Assembly: GCA_964057225.1 (NCBI GenBank)
Contig: OZ059899.1
Coordinates: forward strand, 1,736,001 to 1,800,000
Source: Auanema rhodensis
Taxonomy: Eukaryota > Nematoda > Chromadorea > Rhabditida > Rhabditidae
Direction of reading: 5' to 3'
DNA length: 64,000 nt
Shown: piece after piece, positions 40,501 through 51,596 of the stretch
Numbering within the stretch: position 1 is the first letter of the stretch
Layout: each line of letters opens with the position of its first letter
Translations under genes and position numbers: made by a program
Notes under the pieces: model-generated
The model's database searches: none
Seen by the model: the letters and a program-made list of their open reading frames with translations, nothing else
What the model was told of the DNA's origin: nothing

Positions 40501-43500
40501 GAGAAACGCTTGATACAAAAATTAGTTAAGATCGTTTGAAAAATGATGCATTAGTGTATGTTGAGTTTCCATGTACACTCAACATTGCTTCCAAAAACAT
40601 TTTGACAAAAATTTTTTCGAAAAATTTCAAAATAATTTAGCAAAAAGTAGATGTTTTTAGATTCCATTTTTCAAGGCAAAGACGATGGACAATGTTATTC
40701 AACGAAAAAATTAATTCTTCAGAGTGAAAATCGAGGATATAAGTGTGAACTTATATCAGTTGATATCTCGGTACATTTTTAAGCTAGCGCAAATCTGATA
40801 ACACAGATCGACGCAACTTAAAAATCCGCATCGAATGCACTATACTAAATTGAGAAACGCTTGATACAAAAATTAGTTATGATCGTTTGAAAAATGATGC
40901 ATTAGTGTATGTTGAGTTTCCATGTACACTCAACATTGCTTCCAAAAACATTTTGACAAAAATTTTTTCGAAAAATTTCAAAATAATTTAGCAAAAAGTA
41001 GATGTTTTTAGATTCCATTTTTCAAGGCAAAGACGATGGACAATGTTATTCAACGAAAAAAATAATTCTTCAGGGTGAAAATCGAGGATATATGTGTGAA
41101 CTTATATCAGTTGATATCTCGGTGCATTTTTAAGCTAGCGCAAATCTGATAACACAGATCGACGCAGCTTAAAAATCCGCATCGAATGCACTATACTACA
41201 TTGAGAAACGCTTGATACAAAAATTAGTTATGATCGTTTGAAAAATGATGCATTAGTGTATGTTGAGTTTCCATGTACACTCAACATTGCTTCCAAAAAC
41301 ATTTTGACAAAAATTTTTTCGAAAAATTTCAAAATAATTTAGCAAAAAGTAGATGTTTTTAAATTCTTTTTTTCAAGGCAAAGACGATGGACAATGTTAT
41401 TCAACGAAAAAAATAATTCTTCAGGGTGAAAATCGAGGATATAAGTGTGAACTTATATCAGTTGATATCTCGGTGCATTTTTAAGCTAGCGCAAATCTGA
41501 TAACACAGATCGACGCAGCTTAAAAATCCGCATCGAATGCACTATACTACATTGAGAAAAACTTAATACAAAAATTAGTTATGATCGTTTGAAAAATGAT
41601 GCATTAGTGTATGTTGAGTTTCCATGTACACTCAACATTGCTTCCAAAAACATTTTGACAAAAATTTTTTCGAAAAATTTCAAAATAATTTAGCAAAAAG
41701 TAGATGTTTTTAGATTCCATTTTTCAAGGCAAAGACGATGGACAATGTTATTCAACGAAAAAAATAATTCTTCAGGGTGAAAATCGAGGATATAAGTGTG
41801 AACTTATATCAGTTGATATCTCGGTGCATTTTTAAGCTAGCGCAAATCTGATAACACAGATCGACGCAGCTTAAAAATCCGCATCGAATGCACTATACTA
41901 CATTGAGAAACGCTTGATACAAAAATTAGTTAAGATCGTTTGAAAAATGATGCATTAGTGTATGTTGAGTTTCCATGTACACTCAACATTGCTTCCAAAA
42001 ACATTTTGACAAAAATTTTTTCGAAAAATTTCAAAATAATTTAGCAAAAAGTAGATGTTTTTAGATTCCATTTTTCAAGGCAAAGACGATGGACAATGTT
42101 ATTCAACGAAAAAAATAATTCTTCAGGGTGAAAATCGAGGATATATGTGTGAACTTATATCAGTTGATATCTCGGTGCATTTTTAAGCTAGCGCAAATCT
42201 GATAACACAGATCGACGCAGCTTAAAAATCCGCATCGAATGCACTATACTACATTGAGAAACGCTTGATACAAAAATTAGTTATGATCGTTTGAAAAATG
42301 ATGCATTAGTGTATGTTGAGTTTCCATGTACACTCAACATTGCTTCCAAAAACATTTTGACAAAAATTTTTTCGAAAAATTTCAGAATAATTTAGCAAAA
42401 AGTAGATGTTTTTAGATTCCTTTTTTCAAGGCAAAGACGATAGACAATGTTATTCAACGAAAAAATTAATTCTTCAGGGTGAAAATCGAGGATATAAGTG
42501 TGAACTTATATCAGTTGATATCTCGGTGCATTTTCAAGCTAGCGCAAATCTGATAACACAGATCGACGCAGCTTAAAAATCCGCATCGAATGCACTATAC
42601 TAAATTGAGAAACGCTTGATACAAAAATTAGTTATGATCGTTTGAAAAATGATGCATTAGTGTATGTTGAGTTTCCATGTACACTCAACATTGCTTCCAA
42701 AAACATTTTGACAAAAATTTTTTCGAAAAATTTCAAGATAATTTAGCAAAAAGTTGATGTTTTTAGATTCCTTTTTTCAAGGCAAAGACGATAGACAATG
42801 TTATTCAACGAAAAAATTAATTCTTCAGGGTGAAAATCGAGGATATAAGTGTGAACTTATATCAGTTGATATCTCGGTGCATTTTTAAGCTAGCGCAAAT
42901 CTGATAACACAGATCGACGCAGCTTAAAAATCCGCATCGAATGCACTATACTAAATTGAGAAACGCTTGATACAAAAATTAGTTATGATCGTTTGAAAAA
43001 TGATGCATTAGTGTATGTTGAGTTTCCATGTACACTCAACATTGCTTCCAAAAACATTTTGACAAAAATTTTTTCGAAAAATTTCAAAATAATTTAGCAA
43101 AAAGTAGATGTTTTTAGATTCCATTTTTCAAGGCAAAGACGATGGACAATGTTATTCAACGAAAAAAATAATTCTTCAGGGTGAAAATCGAGGATATATG
43201 TGTGAACTTATATCAGTTGATATCTCGGTGCATTTTTAAGCTAGCGCAAATCTGATAACACAGATCGACGCAGCTTAAAAATCCGCATCGAATGCACTAT
43301 ACTACATTGAGAAACGCTTGATACAAAAATTAGTTATGATCGTTTGAAAAATGATGCATTAGTGTATGTTGAGTTTCCATGTACACTCAACATTGCTTCC
43401 AAAAACATTTTGACAAAAATTTTTTCGAAAAATTTCAAAATAATTTAGCAAAAAGTAGATGTTTTTAAATTCTTTTTTTCAAGGCAAAGACGATGGACAA

Positions 43501-43523
43501 TGTTATTCAACGAAAAAAATAAT

Positions 43524-43874
43524 TCTTCAGGGTGAAAATCGAGGATATAAGTGTGAACTTATATCAGTTGATATCTCGGTGCATTTTTAAGCTAGCGCAA
43601 ATCTGATAACACAGATCGACGCAGCTTAAAAATCCGCATCGAATGCACTATACTACATTGAGAAACGCTTAATACAAAAATTAGTTATGATCGTTTGAAA
43701 AATGATGCATTAGTGTATGTTGAGTTTCCATGTACACTCAACATTGCTTCCAAAAACATTTTGACAAAAATTTTTTTGAAAAATTTCAGAATAATTTAGC
43801 AAAAAGTAGATGTTTTTAGATTCCATTTTTCAAGGCAAAGACGATAGACAGTGTTATTCAACAAGAAAATTAAT
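43524..43874 (+). repeat. Subtype D monomers
   Basis: Marks: G148A, C254T, A266G, then G323A with A328G (atagacagtg) and G340A with A342G (caacaagaaaa). Starts: 43524, 45981, 50895, 53703, 59319, 62127. It has the most distinctive 3' end in the array, occurs only right of 43 kb, and is always followed by C. Confidence 0.85.
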
Positions 43875-43894
43875 TCTTCAGGGTGAAAATCGAG

Positions 43895-43916
43895 GATATA
43901 AGTGTGAACTTATATC
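43895..43916. other. Perfect 9-bp inverted repeat, 4-nt loop (monomer positions 21-42)
   Basis: Arms gatataagt and acttatatc are exact reverse complements around the loop gtga. The element is present once per monomer. It is nearly invariant across the array. The main exception is the A27T change of subtype J, which creates a T-T mismatch; C35T in the monomers at 55107 and 63531 leaves a G-T wobble. It could form a small hairpin in single-stranded DNA or transcripts. It overlaps and would compete with the next dyad. Any function is inference. Confidence 0.85.
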
Positions 43917-43925
43917 AGTTGATAT
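43912..43925. other. 6-bp inverted repeat, 2-nt loop (monomer positions 38-51)
   Basis: Arms atatca and tgatat flank gt. The left arm shares bases with the right arm of the 21-42 dyad, so only one of the two hairpins can form at a time. The loop-proximal G44 becomes A in subtypes N and O, giving the palindrome caattg. Present in essentially every monomer. Confidence 0.75.
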
Positions 43926-43929
43926 CTCG

Positions 43930-43999
43930 GTGCATTTTTAAGCTAGCGCAAATCTGATAACACAGATCGACGCAGCTTAAAAATCCGCATCGAATGCAC
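43930..43999. other. Long imperfect palindrome (monomer positions 56-125)
   Basis: Nested arms are visible: gtgcat (56-61) with atgcac (120-125); atttttaagct (60-70) with agcttaaaaat (100-110); gcg (72-74) with cgc (97-99); atctg (78-82) with cagat (89-93), closing a 6-nt loop ataaca. The inner part, 60-110, gives about 19 base pairs with one bulge (A71) and a 3x3 internal loop. Subtype substitutions at 65, 72, 97, 101 and 105 each break a pair, and I saw no compensating change on the opposite arm. That argues against strong selection for an RNA fold, though cruciform potential at the DNA level remains. Confidence 0.85.
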
Positions 44000-44022
44000 T
44001 ATACTACATTGAGAAACGCTTA

Positions 44023-44091
44023 ATACAAAAATTAGTTATGATCGTTTGAAAAATGATGCATTAGTGTATGTTGAGTTTCCATGTACACTCA
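44023..44091. other. Near-invariant core segment (monomer positions 149-217)
   Basis: Reading all 182 monomers, I found only one subtype-level substitution in this 69-bp stretch: T165A, in 13 monomers of subtypes T and V. C212T is shared by the monomers at 54756 and 63180. The rest are single-copy changes, such as A153G at 16848, C185T at 23868, a change near 167 at 2458, and A217C just at its end at 20358. The flanking segments carry more than thirty subtype-level sites. The cause could be protein binding, recent homogenisation or chance. Confidence 0.7.
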
Positions 44092-44095
44092 ACAT
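44068..44095. other. 9-bp inverted repeat, 10-nt loop (monomer positions 194-221)
   Basis: Arms atgttgagt and actcaacat are exact reverse complements. A second pair, agtgta (189-194) with tacact (210-215), overlaps it, so two alternative foldings are possible. Subtype V changes A218 to G, which keeps a G-T (G-U) wobble with T197. The single monomer at 20358 has A217C, a true mismatch. The left arm lies in the near-invariant core of the monomer. Confidence 0.8.
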
Positions 44096-44118
44096 TGCTT
44101 CCAAAAACATTTTGACAA

Positions 44119-44137
44119 AAATTTTTTCGAAAAATTT
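44119..44137. other. AT-rich 8-bp inverted repeat (monomer positions 245-263)
   Basis: Arms aaattttt and aaaaattt flank tcg. The site sits among A tracts starting at 229, 243, 256 and 278 and a T tract at 290, spaced about 10-22 bases apart, as expected for intrinsically bent DNA. Subtype X (A247C, C254T), subtypes N, R, V and D (C254T), subtype P (G255C) and subtype H (A259T) all vary here, so this is one of the more variable segments of the monomer. Confidence 0.75.
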
Positions 44138-46682
44138 CAAAATAATTTAGCAAAAAGTAGATGTTTTTAGATTCCATTTTTCAAGGCAAAGACGATGGAC
44201 AATGTTATTCAACGAAAAAAATAATTCTTCAGGGTGAAAATCGAGGATATAAGTGTGAACTTATATCAGTTGATATCTCGGTGCATTTTTAAGCTAGCGC
44301 AAATCTGATAACACAGATCGACGCAGCTTAAAAATCCGCATCGAATGCACTATACTACATTGAGAAACGCTTGATACAAAAATTAGTTAAGATCGTTTGA
44401 AAAATGATGCATTAGTGTATGTTGAGTTTCCATGTACACTCAACATTGCTTCCAAAAACATTTTGACAAAAATTTTTTCGAAAAATTTCAAAATAATTTA
44501 GCAAAAAGTAGATGTTTTTAGATTCCATTTTTCAAGGCAAAGACGATGGACAATGTTATTCAACGAAAAAATTAATTCTTCAGAGTGAAAATCGAGGATA
44601 TAAGTGTGAACTTATATCAGTTGATATCTCGGTACATTTTTAAGCTAGCGCAAATCTGATAACACAGATCGACGCAACTTAAAAATCCGCATCGAATGCA
44701 CTATACTAAATTGAGAAACGCTTGATACAAAAATTAGTTATGATCGTTTGAAAAATGATGCATTAGTGTATGTTGAGTTTCCATGTACACTCAACATTGC
44801 TTCCAAAAACATTTTGACAAAAATTTTTTCGAAAAATTTCAAAATAATTTAGCAAAAAGTAGATGTTTTTAGATTCCATTTTTCAAGGCAAAGACGATGG
44901 ACAATGTTATTCAACGAAAAAAATAATTCTTCAGGGTGAAAATCGAGGATATATGTGTGAACTTATATCAGTTGATATCTCGGTGCATTTTTAAGCTAGC
45001 GCAAATCTGATAACACAGATCGACGCAGCTTAAAAATCCGCATCGAATGCACTATACTACATTGAGAAACGCTTGATACAAAAATTAGTTATGATCGTTT
45101 GAAAAATGATGCATTAGTGTATGTTGAGTTTCCATGTACACTCAACATTGCTTCCAAAAACATTTTGACAAAAATTTTTTCGAAAAATTTCAAAATAATT
45201 TAGCAAAAAGTAGATGTTTTTAAATTTTTTTTTTCAAGGCAAAGACGATGGACAATGTTATTCAACGAAAAAAATAATTCTTCAGGGTGAAAATCGAGGA
45301 TATAAGTGTGAACTTATATCAGTTGATATCTCGGTGCATTTTTAAGCTAGCGCAAATCTGATAACACAGATCGACGCAGCTTAAAAATCCGCATCGAATG
45401 CACTATACTAAATTGAGAAACGCTTGATACAAAAATTAGTTATGATCGTTTGAAAAATGATGCATTAGTGTATGTTGAGTTTCCATGTACACTCAACATT
45501 GCTTCCAAAAACATTTTGACAAAAATTTTTTCGAAAAATTTCAAAATAATTTAGCAAAAAGTAGATGTTTTTAGATTCCATTTTTCAAGGCAAAGACGAT
45601 GGACAATGTTATTCAACGAAAAAAATAATTCTTCAGGGTGAAAATCGAGGATATATGTGTGAACTTATATCAGTTGATATCTCGGTGCATTTTTAAGCTA
45701 GCGCAAATCTGATAACACAGATCGACGCAGCTTAAAAATCCGCATCGAATGCACTATACTACATTGAGAAACGCTTGATACAAAAATTAGTTATGATCGT
45801 TTGAAAAATGATGCATTAGTGTATGTTGAGTTTCCATGTACACTCAACATTGCTTCCAAAAACATTTTGACAAAAATTTTTTCGAAAAATTTCAAAATAA
45901 TTTAGCAAAAAGTAGATGTTTTTAAATTCTTTTTTTCAAGGCAAAGACGATGGACAATGTTATTCAACGAAAAAAATAATTCTTCAGGGTGAAAATCGAG
46001 GATATAAGTGTGAACTTATATCAGTTGATATCTCGGTGCATTTTTAAGCTAGCGCAAATCTGATAACACAGATCGACGCAGCTTAAAAATCCGCATCGAA
46101 TGCACTATACTACATTGAGAAACGCTTAATACAAAAATTAGTTATGATCGTTTGAAAAATGATGCATTAGTGTATGTTGAGTTTCCATGTACACTCAACA
46201 TTGCTTCCAAAAACATTTTGACAAAAATTTTTTTGAAAAATTTCAGAATAATTTAGCAAAAAGTAGATGTTTTTAGATTCCATTTTTCAAGGCAAAGACG
46301 ATAGACAGTGTTATTCAACAAGAAAATTAATTCTTCAGGGTGAAAATCGAGGATATAAGTGTGAACTTATATCAGTTGATATCTCGGTGCATTTTTAAGC
46401 TAGCGCAAATCTGATAACACAGATCGACGCAGCTTAAAAATCTGCATCGAATGCACTATACTACATTGAGAAAGGCTTAATACAAAAATTAGTTATGATC
46501 GTTTGAAAAATGATGCATTAGTGTATGTTGAGTTTCCATGTACACTCAACATTGCTTCCAAAAACATTTTGACAAAAATTTTTTCGAAAAATTTCAAAAT
46601 AATTTAGCAAAAAGTAGATGTTTTTAGATTCCATTTTTCAAGGCAAAGACGATGGACAATGTTATTCAACGAAAAAAATAAT

Positions 46683-47384
46683 TCTTCAGGGTGAAAATCG
46701 AGGATATAAGTGTGAACTTATATCAGTTGATATCTCGGTGCATTTTTAAGCTAGCGCAAATCTGATAACACAGATCGACGCAGCTTAAAAATCCGCATCG
46801 AATGCACTATACTAAATTGAGAAACGCTTGATACAAAAATTAGTTATGATCGTTTGAAAAATGATGCATTAGTGTATGTTGAGTTTCCATGTACACTCAA
46901 CATTGCTTCCAAAAACATTTTGACAAAAATTTTTTCGAAAAATTTCAAAATAATTTAGCAAAAAGTAGATGTTTTTAAATTCTTTTTTTCAAGGCAAAGA
47001 CGATGGACAATGTTATTCAACGAAAAAAATAATTCTTCAGGGTGAAAATCGAGGATATATGTGTGAACTTATATCAGTTGATATCTCGGTGCATTTTTAA
47101 GCTAGCGCAAATCTGATAACACAGATCGACGCAGCTTAAAAATCCGCATCGAATGCACTATACTACATTGAGAAAGGCTTAATACAAAAATTAGTTATGA
47201 TCGTTTGAAAAATGATGCATTAGTGTATGTTGAGTTTCCATGTACACTCAACATTGCTTCCAAAAACATTTTGACAAAAATTTTTTCGAAAAATTTCAAA
47301 ATAATTTAGCAAAAAGTAGATGTTTTTAGATTCCATTTTTCAAGGCAAAGACGATGGACAATGTTATTCAACGAAAAAAATAAT
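46683..47384 (+). repeat. E/J and J/C hybrid monomers
   Basis: 46683: 5' E (C133A), 3' J (G296A, C301T, A302T); also at 52650 and 61074. 47034: 5' J (A27T), 3' C (C143G, G148A); also at 55458. In the parent order E-J-D-C, both are loss products: E/J from neighbours one step apart, J/C by dropping D. The J/C exchange lies between positions 28 and 142. Confidence 0.75.
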
Positions 47385-49490
47385 TCTTCAGGGTGAAAAT
47401 CGAGGATATAAGTGTGAACTTATATCAGTTGATATCTCGGTGCATTTTTAAGCTAGCGCAAATCTGATAACACAGATCGACGCAGCTTAAAAATCCGCAT
47501 CGAATGCACTATACTACATTGAGAAACGCTTGATACAAAAATTAGTTATGATCGTTTGAAAAATGATGCATTAGTGTATGTTGAGTTTCCATGTACACTC
47601 AGCATTGCTTCCAAAAACATTTTGACAAAAATTTTTTTGAAAAATTTCAGAATAATTTAGCAAAAAGTAGATGTTTTTAGATTCCATTTTTCAAGGCAAA
47701 GACGATGGACAATGTTATTCAACGAAAAAAATAATTCTTCAGGGTGAAAATCGAGGATATAAGTGTGAACTTATATCAGTTGATATCTCGGTGCATTTTT
47801 AAGCTAGCGCAAATCTGATAACACAGATCGACGCAGCTTAAAAATCCGCATCGAATGCACTATACTACATTGAGAAAAACTTAATACAAAAATTAGTTAT
47901 GATCGTTTGAAAAATGATGCATTAGTGTATGTTGAGTTTCCATGTACACTCAACATTGCTTCCAAAAACATTTTGACAAAAATTTTTTCGAAAAATTTCA
48001 AAATAATTTAGCAAAAAGTAGATGTTTTTAGATTCCATTTTTCAAGGCAAAGACGATGGACAATGTTATTCAACGAAAAAAATAATTCTTCAGGGTGAAA
48101 ATCGAGGATATAAGTGTGAACTTATATCAGTTGATATCTCGGTGCATTTTTAAGCTAGCGCAAATCTGATAACACAGATCGACGCAGCTTAAAAATCCGC
48201 ATCGAATGCACTATACTACATTGAGAAACGCTTGATACAAAAATTAGTTAAGATCGTTTGAAAAATGATGCATTAGTGTATGTTGAGTTTCCATGTACAC
48301 TCAACATTGCTTCCAAAAACATTTTGACAAAAATTTTTTCGAAAAATTTCAAAATAATTTAGCAAAAAGTAGATGTTTTTAGATTCCATTTTTCAAGGCA
48401 AAGACGATGGACAATGTTATTCAACGAAAAAATTAATTCTTCAGAGTGAAAATCGAGGATATAAGTGTGAACTTATATCAGTTGATATCTCGGTACATTT
48501 TTAAGCTAGCGCAAATCTGATAACACAGATCGACGCAACTTAAAAATCCGCATCGAATGCACTATACTAAATTGAGAAACGCTTGATACAAAAATTAGTT
48601 ATGATCGTTTGAAAAATGATGCATTAGTGTATGTTGAGTTTCCATGTACACTCAGCATTGCTTCCAAAAACATTTTGACAAAAATTTTTTTGAAAAATTT
48701 CAGAATAATTTAGCAAAAAGTAGATGTTTTTAGATTCCATTTTTCAAGGCAAAGACGATGGACAATGTTATTCAACGAAAAAAATAATTCTTCAGGGTGA
48801 AAATCGAGGATATAAGTGTGAACTTATATCAGTTGATATCTCGGTGCATTTTTAAGCTAGCGCAAATCTGATAACACAGATCGACGCAGCTTAAAAATCC
48901 GCATCGAATGCACTATACTACATTGAGAAAAACTTAATACAAAAATTAGTTATGATCGTTTGAAAAATGATGCATTAGTGTATGTTGAGTTTCCATGTAC
49001 ACTCAACATTGCTTCCAAAAACATTTTGACAAAAATTTTTTCGAAAAATTTCAAAATAATTTAGCAAAAAGTAGATGTTTTTAGATTCCATTTTTCAAGG
49101 CAAAGACGATGGACAATGTTATTCAACGAAAAAAATAATTCTTCAGGGTGAAAATCGAGGATATAAGTGTGAACTTATATCAGTTGATATCTCGGTGCAT
49201 TTTTAAGCTAGCGCAAATCTGATAACACAGATCGACGCAGCTTAAAAATCCGCATCGAATGCACTATACTACATTGAGAAACGCTTGATACAAAAATTAG
49301 TTAAGATCGTTTGAAAAATGATGCATTAGTGTATGTTGAGTTTCCATGTACACTCAACATTGCTTCCAAAAACATTTTGACAAAAATTTTTTCGAAAAAT
49401 TTCAAAATAATTTAGCAAAAAGTAGATGTTTTTAGATTCCATTTTTCAAGGCAAAGACGATGGACAATGTTATTCAACGAAAAAATTAAT
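47385..49490 (+). repeat. V-U-T-(S/V)-U-T pair of 3-monomer units inside the 24-mer
   Basis: The order is V (47385), U, T, S/V hybrid (48438), U, T, followed by a full S at 49491. The hybrid at 48438 starts as S (G8A, G58A, G101A, C133A) and ends as V (A218G, C254T, A266G). That is what is expected when V-U-T-S is duplicated out of register by three monomers. The same series sits at 55809-57914 in the second copy, so the duplication predates the 24-mer doubling. Confidence 0.85.
48438..48788 (+). repeat. S/V hybrid monomer (gain junction)
   Basis: 5' part S (G8A, G58A, G101A, C133A), 3' part V (A218G, C254T, A266G). Exchange between positions 134 and 217, within or next to the conserved core. 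Copied exactly at 56862 in the second 24-mer unit. Confidence 0.85.
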
Positions 49491-51245
49491 TCTTCAGAGT
49501 GAAAATCGAGGATATAAGTGTGAACTTATATCAGTTGATATCTCGGTACATTTTTAAGCTAGCGCAAATCTGATAACACAGATCGACGCAACTTAAAAAT
49601 CCGCATCGAATGCACTATACTAAATTGAGAAACGCTTGATACAAAAATTAGTTATGATCGTTTGAAAAATGATGCATTAGTGTATGTTGAGTTTCCATGT
49701 ACACTCAACATTGCTTCCAAAAACATTTTGACAAAAATTTTTTCGAAAAATTTCAAAATAATTTAGCAAAAAGTAGATGTTTTTAGATTCCATTTTTCAA
49801 GGCAAAGACGATGGACAATGTTATTCAACGAAAAAAATAATTCTTCAGGGTGAAAATCGAGGATATATGTGTGAACTTATATCAGTTGATATCTCGGTGC
49901 ATTTTTAAGCTAGCGCAAATCTGATAACACAGATCGACGCAGCTTAAAAATCCGCATCGAATGCACTATACTACATTGAGAAACGCTTGATACAAAAATT
50001 AGTTATGATCGTTTGAAAAATGATGCATTAGTGTATGTTGAGTTTCCATGTACACTCAACATTGCTTCCAAAAACATTTTGACAAAAATTTTTTCGAAAA
50101 ATTTCAAAATAATTTAGCAAAAAGTAGATGTTTTTAAATTCTTTTTTTCAAGGCAAAGACGATGGACAATGTTATTCAACGAAAAAAATAATTCTTCAGG
50201 GTGAAAATCGAGGATATAAGTGTGAACTTATATCAGTTGATATCTCGGTGCATTTTTAAGCTAGCGCAAATCTGATAACACAGATCGACGCAGCTTAAAA
50301 ATCCGCATCGAATGCACTATACTAAATTGAGAAACGCTTGATACAAAAATTAGTTATGATCGTTTGAAAAATGATGCATTAGTGTATGTTGAGTTTCCAT
50401 GTACACTCAACATTGCTTCCAAAAACATTTTGACAAAAATTTTTTCGAAAAATTTCAAAATAATTTAGCAAAAAGTAGATGTTTTTAGATTCCATTTTTC
50501 AAGGCAAAGACGATGGACAATGTTATTCAACGAAAAAAATAATTTTTCAGGGTGAAAATCGAGGATATATGTGTGAACTTATATCAGTTGATATCTCGGT
50601 GCATTTTTAAGCTAGCGCAAATCTGATAACACAGATCGACGCAGCTTAAAAATCCGCATCGAATGCACTATACTACATTGAGAAACGCTTGATACAAAAA
50701 TTAGTTATGATCGTTTGAAAAATGATGCATTAGTGTATGTTGAGTTTCCATGTACACTCAACATTGCTTCCAAAAACATTTTGACAAAAATTTTTTCGAA
50801 AAATTTCAAAATAATTTAGCAAAAAGTAGATGTTTTTAAATTCTTTTTTTCAAGGCAAAGACGATGGACAATGTTATTCAACGAAAAAAATAATTCTTCA
50901 GGGTGAAAATCGAGGATATAAGTGTGAACTTATATCAGTTGATATCTCGGTGCATTTTTAAGCTAGCGCAAATCTGATAACACAGATCGACGCAGCTTAA
51001 AAATCCGCATCGAATGCACTATACTACATTGAGAAACGCTTAATACAAAAATTAGTTATGATCGTTTGAAAAATGATGCATTAGTGTATGTTGAGTTTCC
51101 ATGTACACTCAACATTGCTTCCAAAAACATTTTGACAAAAATTTTTTTGAAAAATTTCAGAATAATTTAGCAAAAAGTAGATGTTTTTAGATTCCATTTT
51201 TCAAGGCAAAGACGATAGACAGTGTTATTCAACAAGAAAATTAAT

Positions 51246-51596
51246 TCTTCAGGGTGAAAATCGAGGATATAAGTGTGAACTTATATCAGTTGATATCTCG
51301 GTGCATTTTTAAGCTAGCGCAAATCTGATAACACAGATCGACGCAGCTTAAAAATCCGCATCGAATGCACTATACTACATTGAGAAAGGCTTAATACAAA
51401 AATTAGTTATGATCGTTTGAAAAATGATGCATTAGTGTATGTTGAGTTTCCATGTACACTCAACATTGCTTCCAAAAACATTTTGACAAAAATTTTTTCG
51501 AAAAATTTCAAAATAATTTAGCAAAAAGTAGATGTTTTTAGATTCCATTTTTCAAGGCAAAGACGATGGACAATGTTATTCAACGAAAAAAATAAT
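51246..51596 (+). repeat. Subtypes C, B and E (right-hand family)
   Basis: C has C143G (gagaaaggc) and G148A: 46332, 51246, 54054, 59670, 62478 (43875 is C-like without C143G). B has G148A and A347T only: 51597, 54405, 60021, 62829. E has C133A only: 42822, 45279, 50193, 53001, 58617, 61425. The order D-C-B holds in the 24-mer. These are the subtypes closest to the consensus. Confidence 0.75.

Larger units (their letters stand above)
29484..42119 (+). repeat. 8-monomer HOR family V-U-T-S-J-W-I-H with internal gains and losses
   Basis: 36 monomers. A full unit is 29484-32291. It is followed by an extra I-H (32292-32993), S-J-W-I-H (32994-34748), X-W (34749-35450), V-U-T-S-J-(W/I)-H (35451-37907), S-J-W-I-H (37908-39662), V-U-T-S-J (39663-41417) and U-T (41418-42119). 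32994-34748 and 37908-39662 have the same order at a 4914-bp offset. 29133-31238 and 35100-37205 (W-V-U-T-S-J) match at 5967 bp. Subtypes I and H occur only here. Truncated units always break at monomer boundaries in register, as unequal exchange predicts. Confidence 0.8.
43875..44225 (+). repeat. Representative near-consensus satellite monomer
   Basis: This monomer matches the window-wide majority base at nearly every position. It differs at monomer position 148, where it has A (gcttaata) and the majority form is G (gcttgata). Landmarks in monomer coordinates: hairpin-forming dyad 21-42; EcoRV-type palindrome gatatc 47-52; long imperfect palindrome 56-125 with the palindrome gctagc at 68-73; near-invariant core 149-217; dyad 194-221; AT-rich dyad 245-263; A tracts at 153-157, 175-179, 229-233, 243-247, 256-260, 278-282 and 341-347. 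Its length of 351 bp is close to two nucleosome repeat lengths. Position numbers in the other entries refer to this register. Confidence 0.95.
42120..47033 (+). repeat. Transition block of 14 monomers into the right-hand HOR
   Basis: The monomers at 42120 and 42471 share a 3' end with ccttttttc (A302T) and atagac (G323A) found again only at 63531; the second also has T65C, tcaagataa and agttgatg. Then the order is E (42822), J, D, C, T, S, J, E, J, D, C, E/J (46683). S-J-E-J-D-C at 44577-46682 has the same order as 49491-51596 inside the 24-mer. The J at 44928 has C300T. The C at 46332 has private tctgcatcg. This block looks like the source material from which the 24-mer was assembled. Confidence 0.75.

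Noticed and set aside
43930-43999. Palindrome as a tRNA-like or rho-independent terminator element
   Set aside because: There is no G+C-rich stem with a following T run, no tRNA box A or B pattern, and the arms mutate without compensation.
44125-44141. CENP-B box in the ttcgaaaaattt region
   Set aside because: It matches only the ttcg and following A of the known CENP-B box; the cggg half is absent in every subtype.
44081-44172. Short ORF starting at an atg at monomer position 207
   Set aside because: About 29 codons, A/T-run driven, repeated with the monomer and lacking any start context. It is a chance frame.
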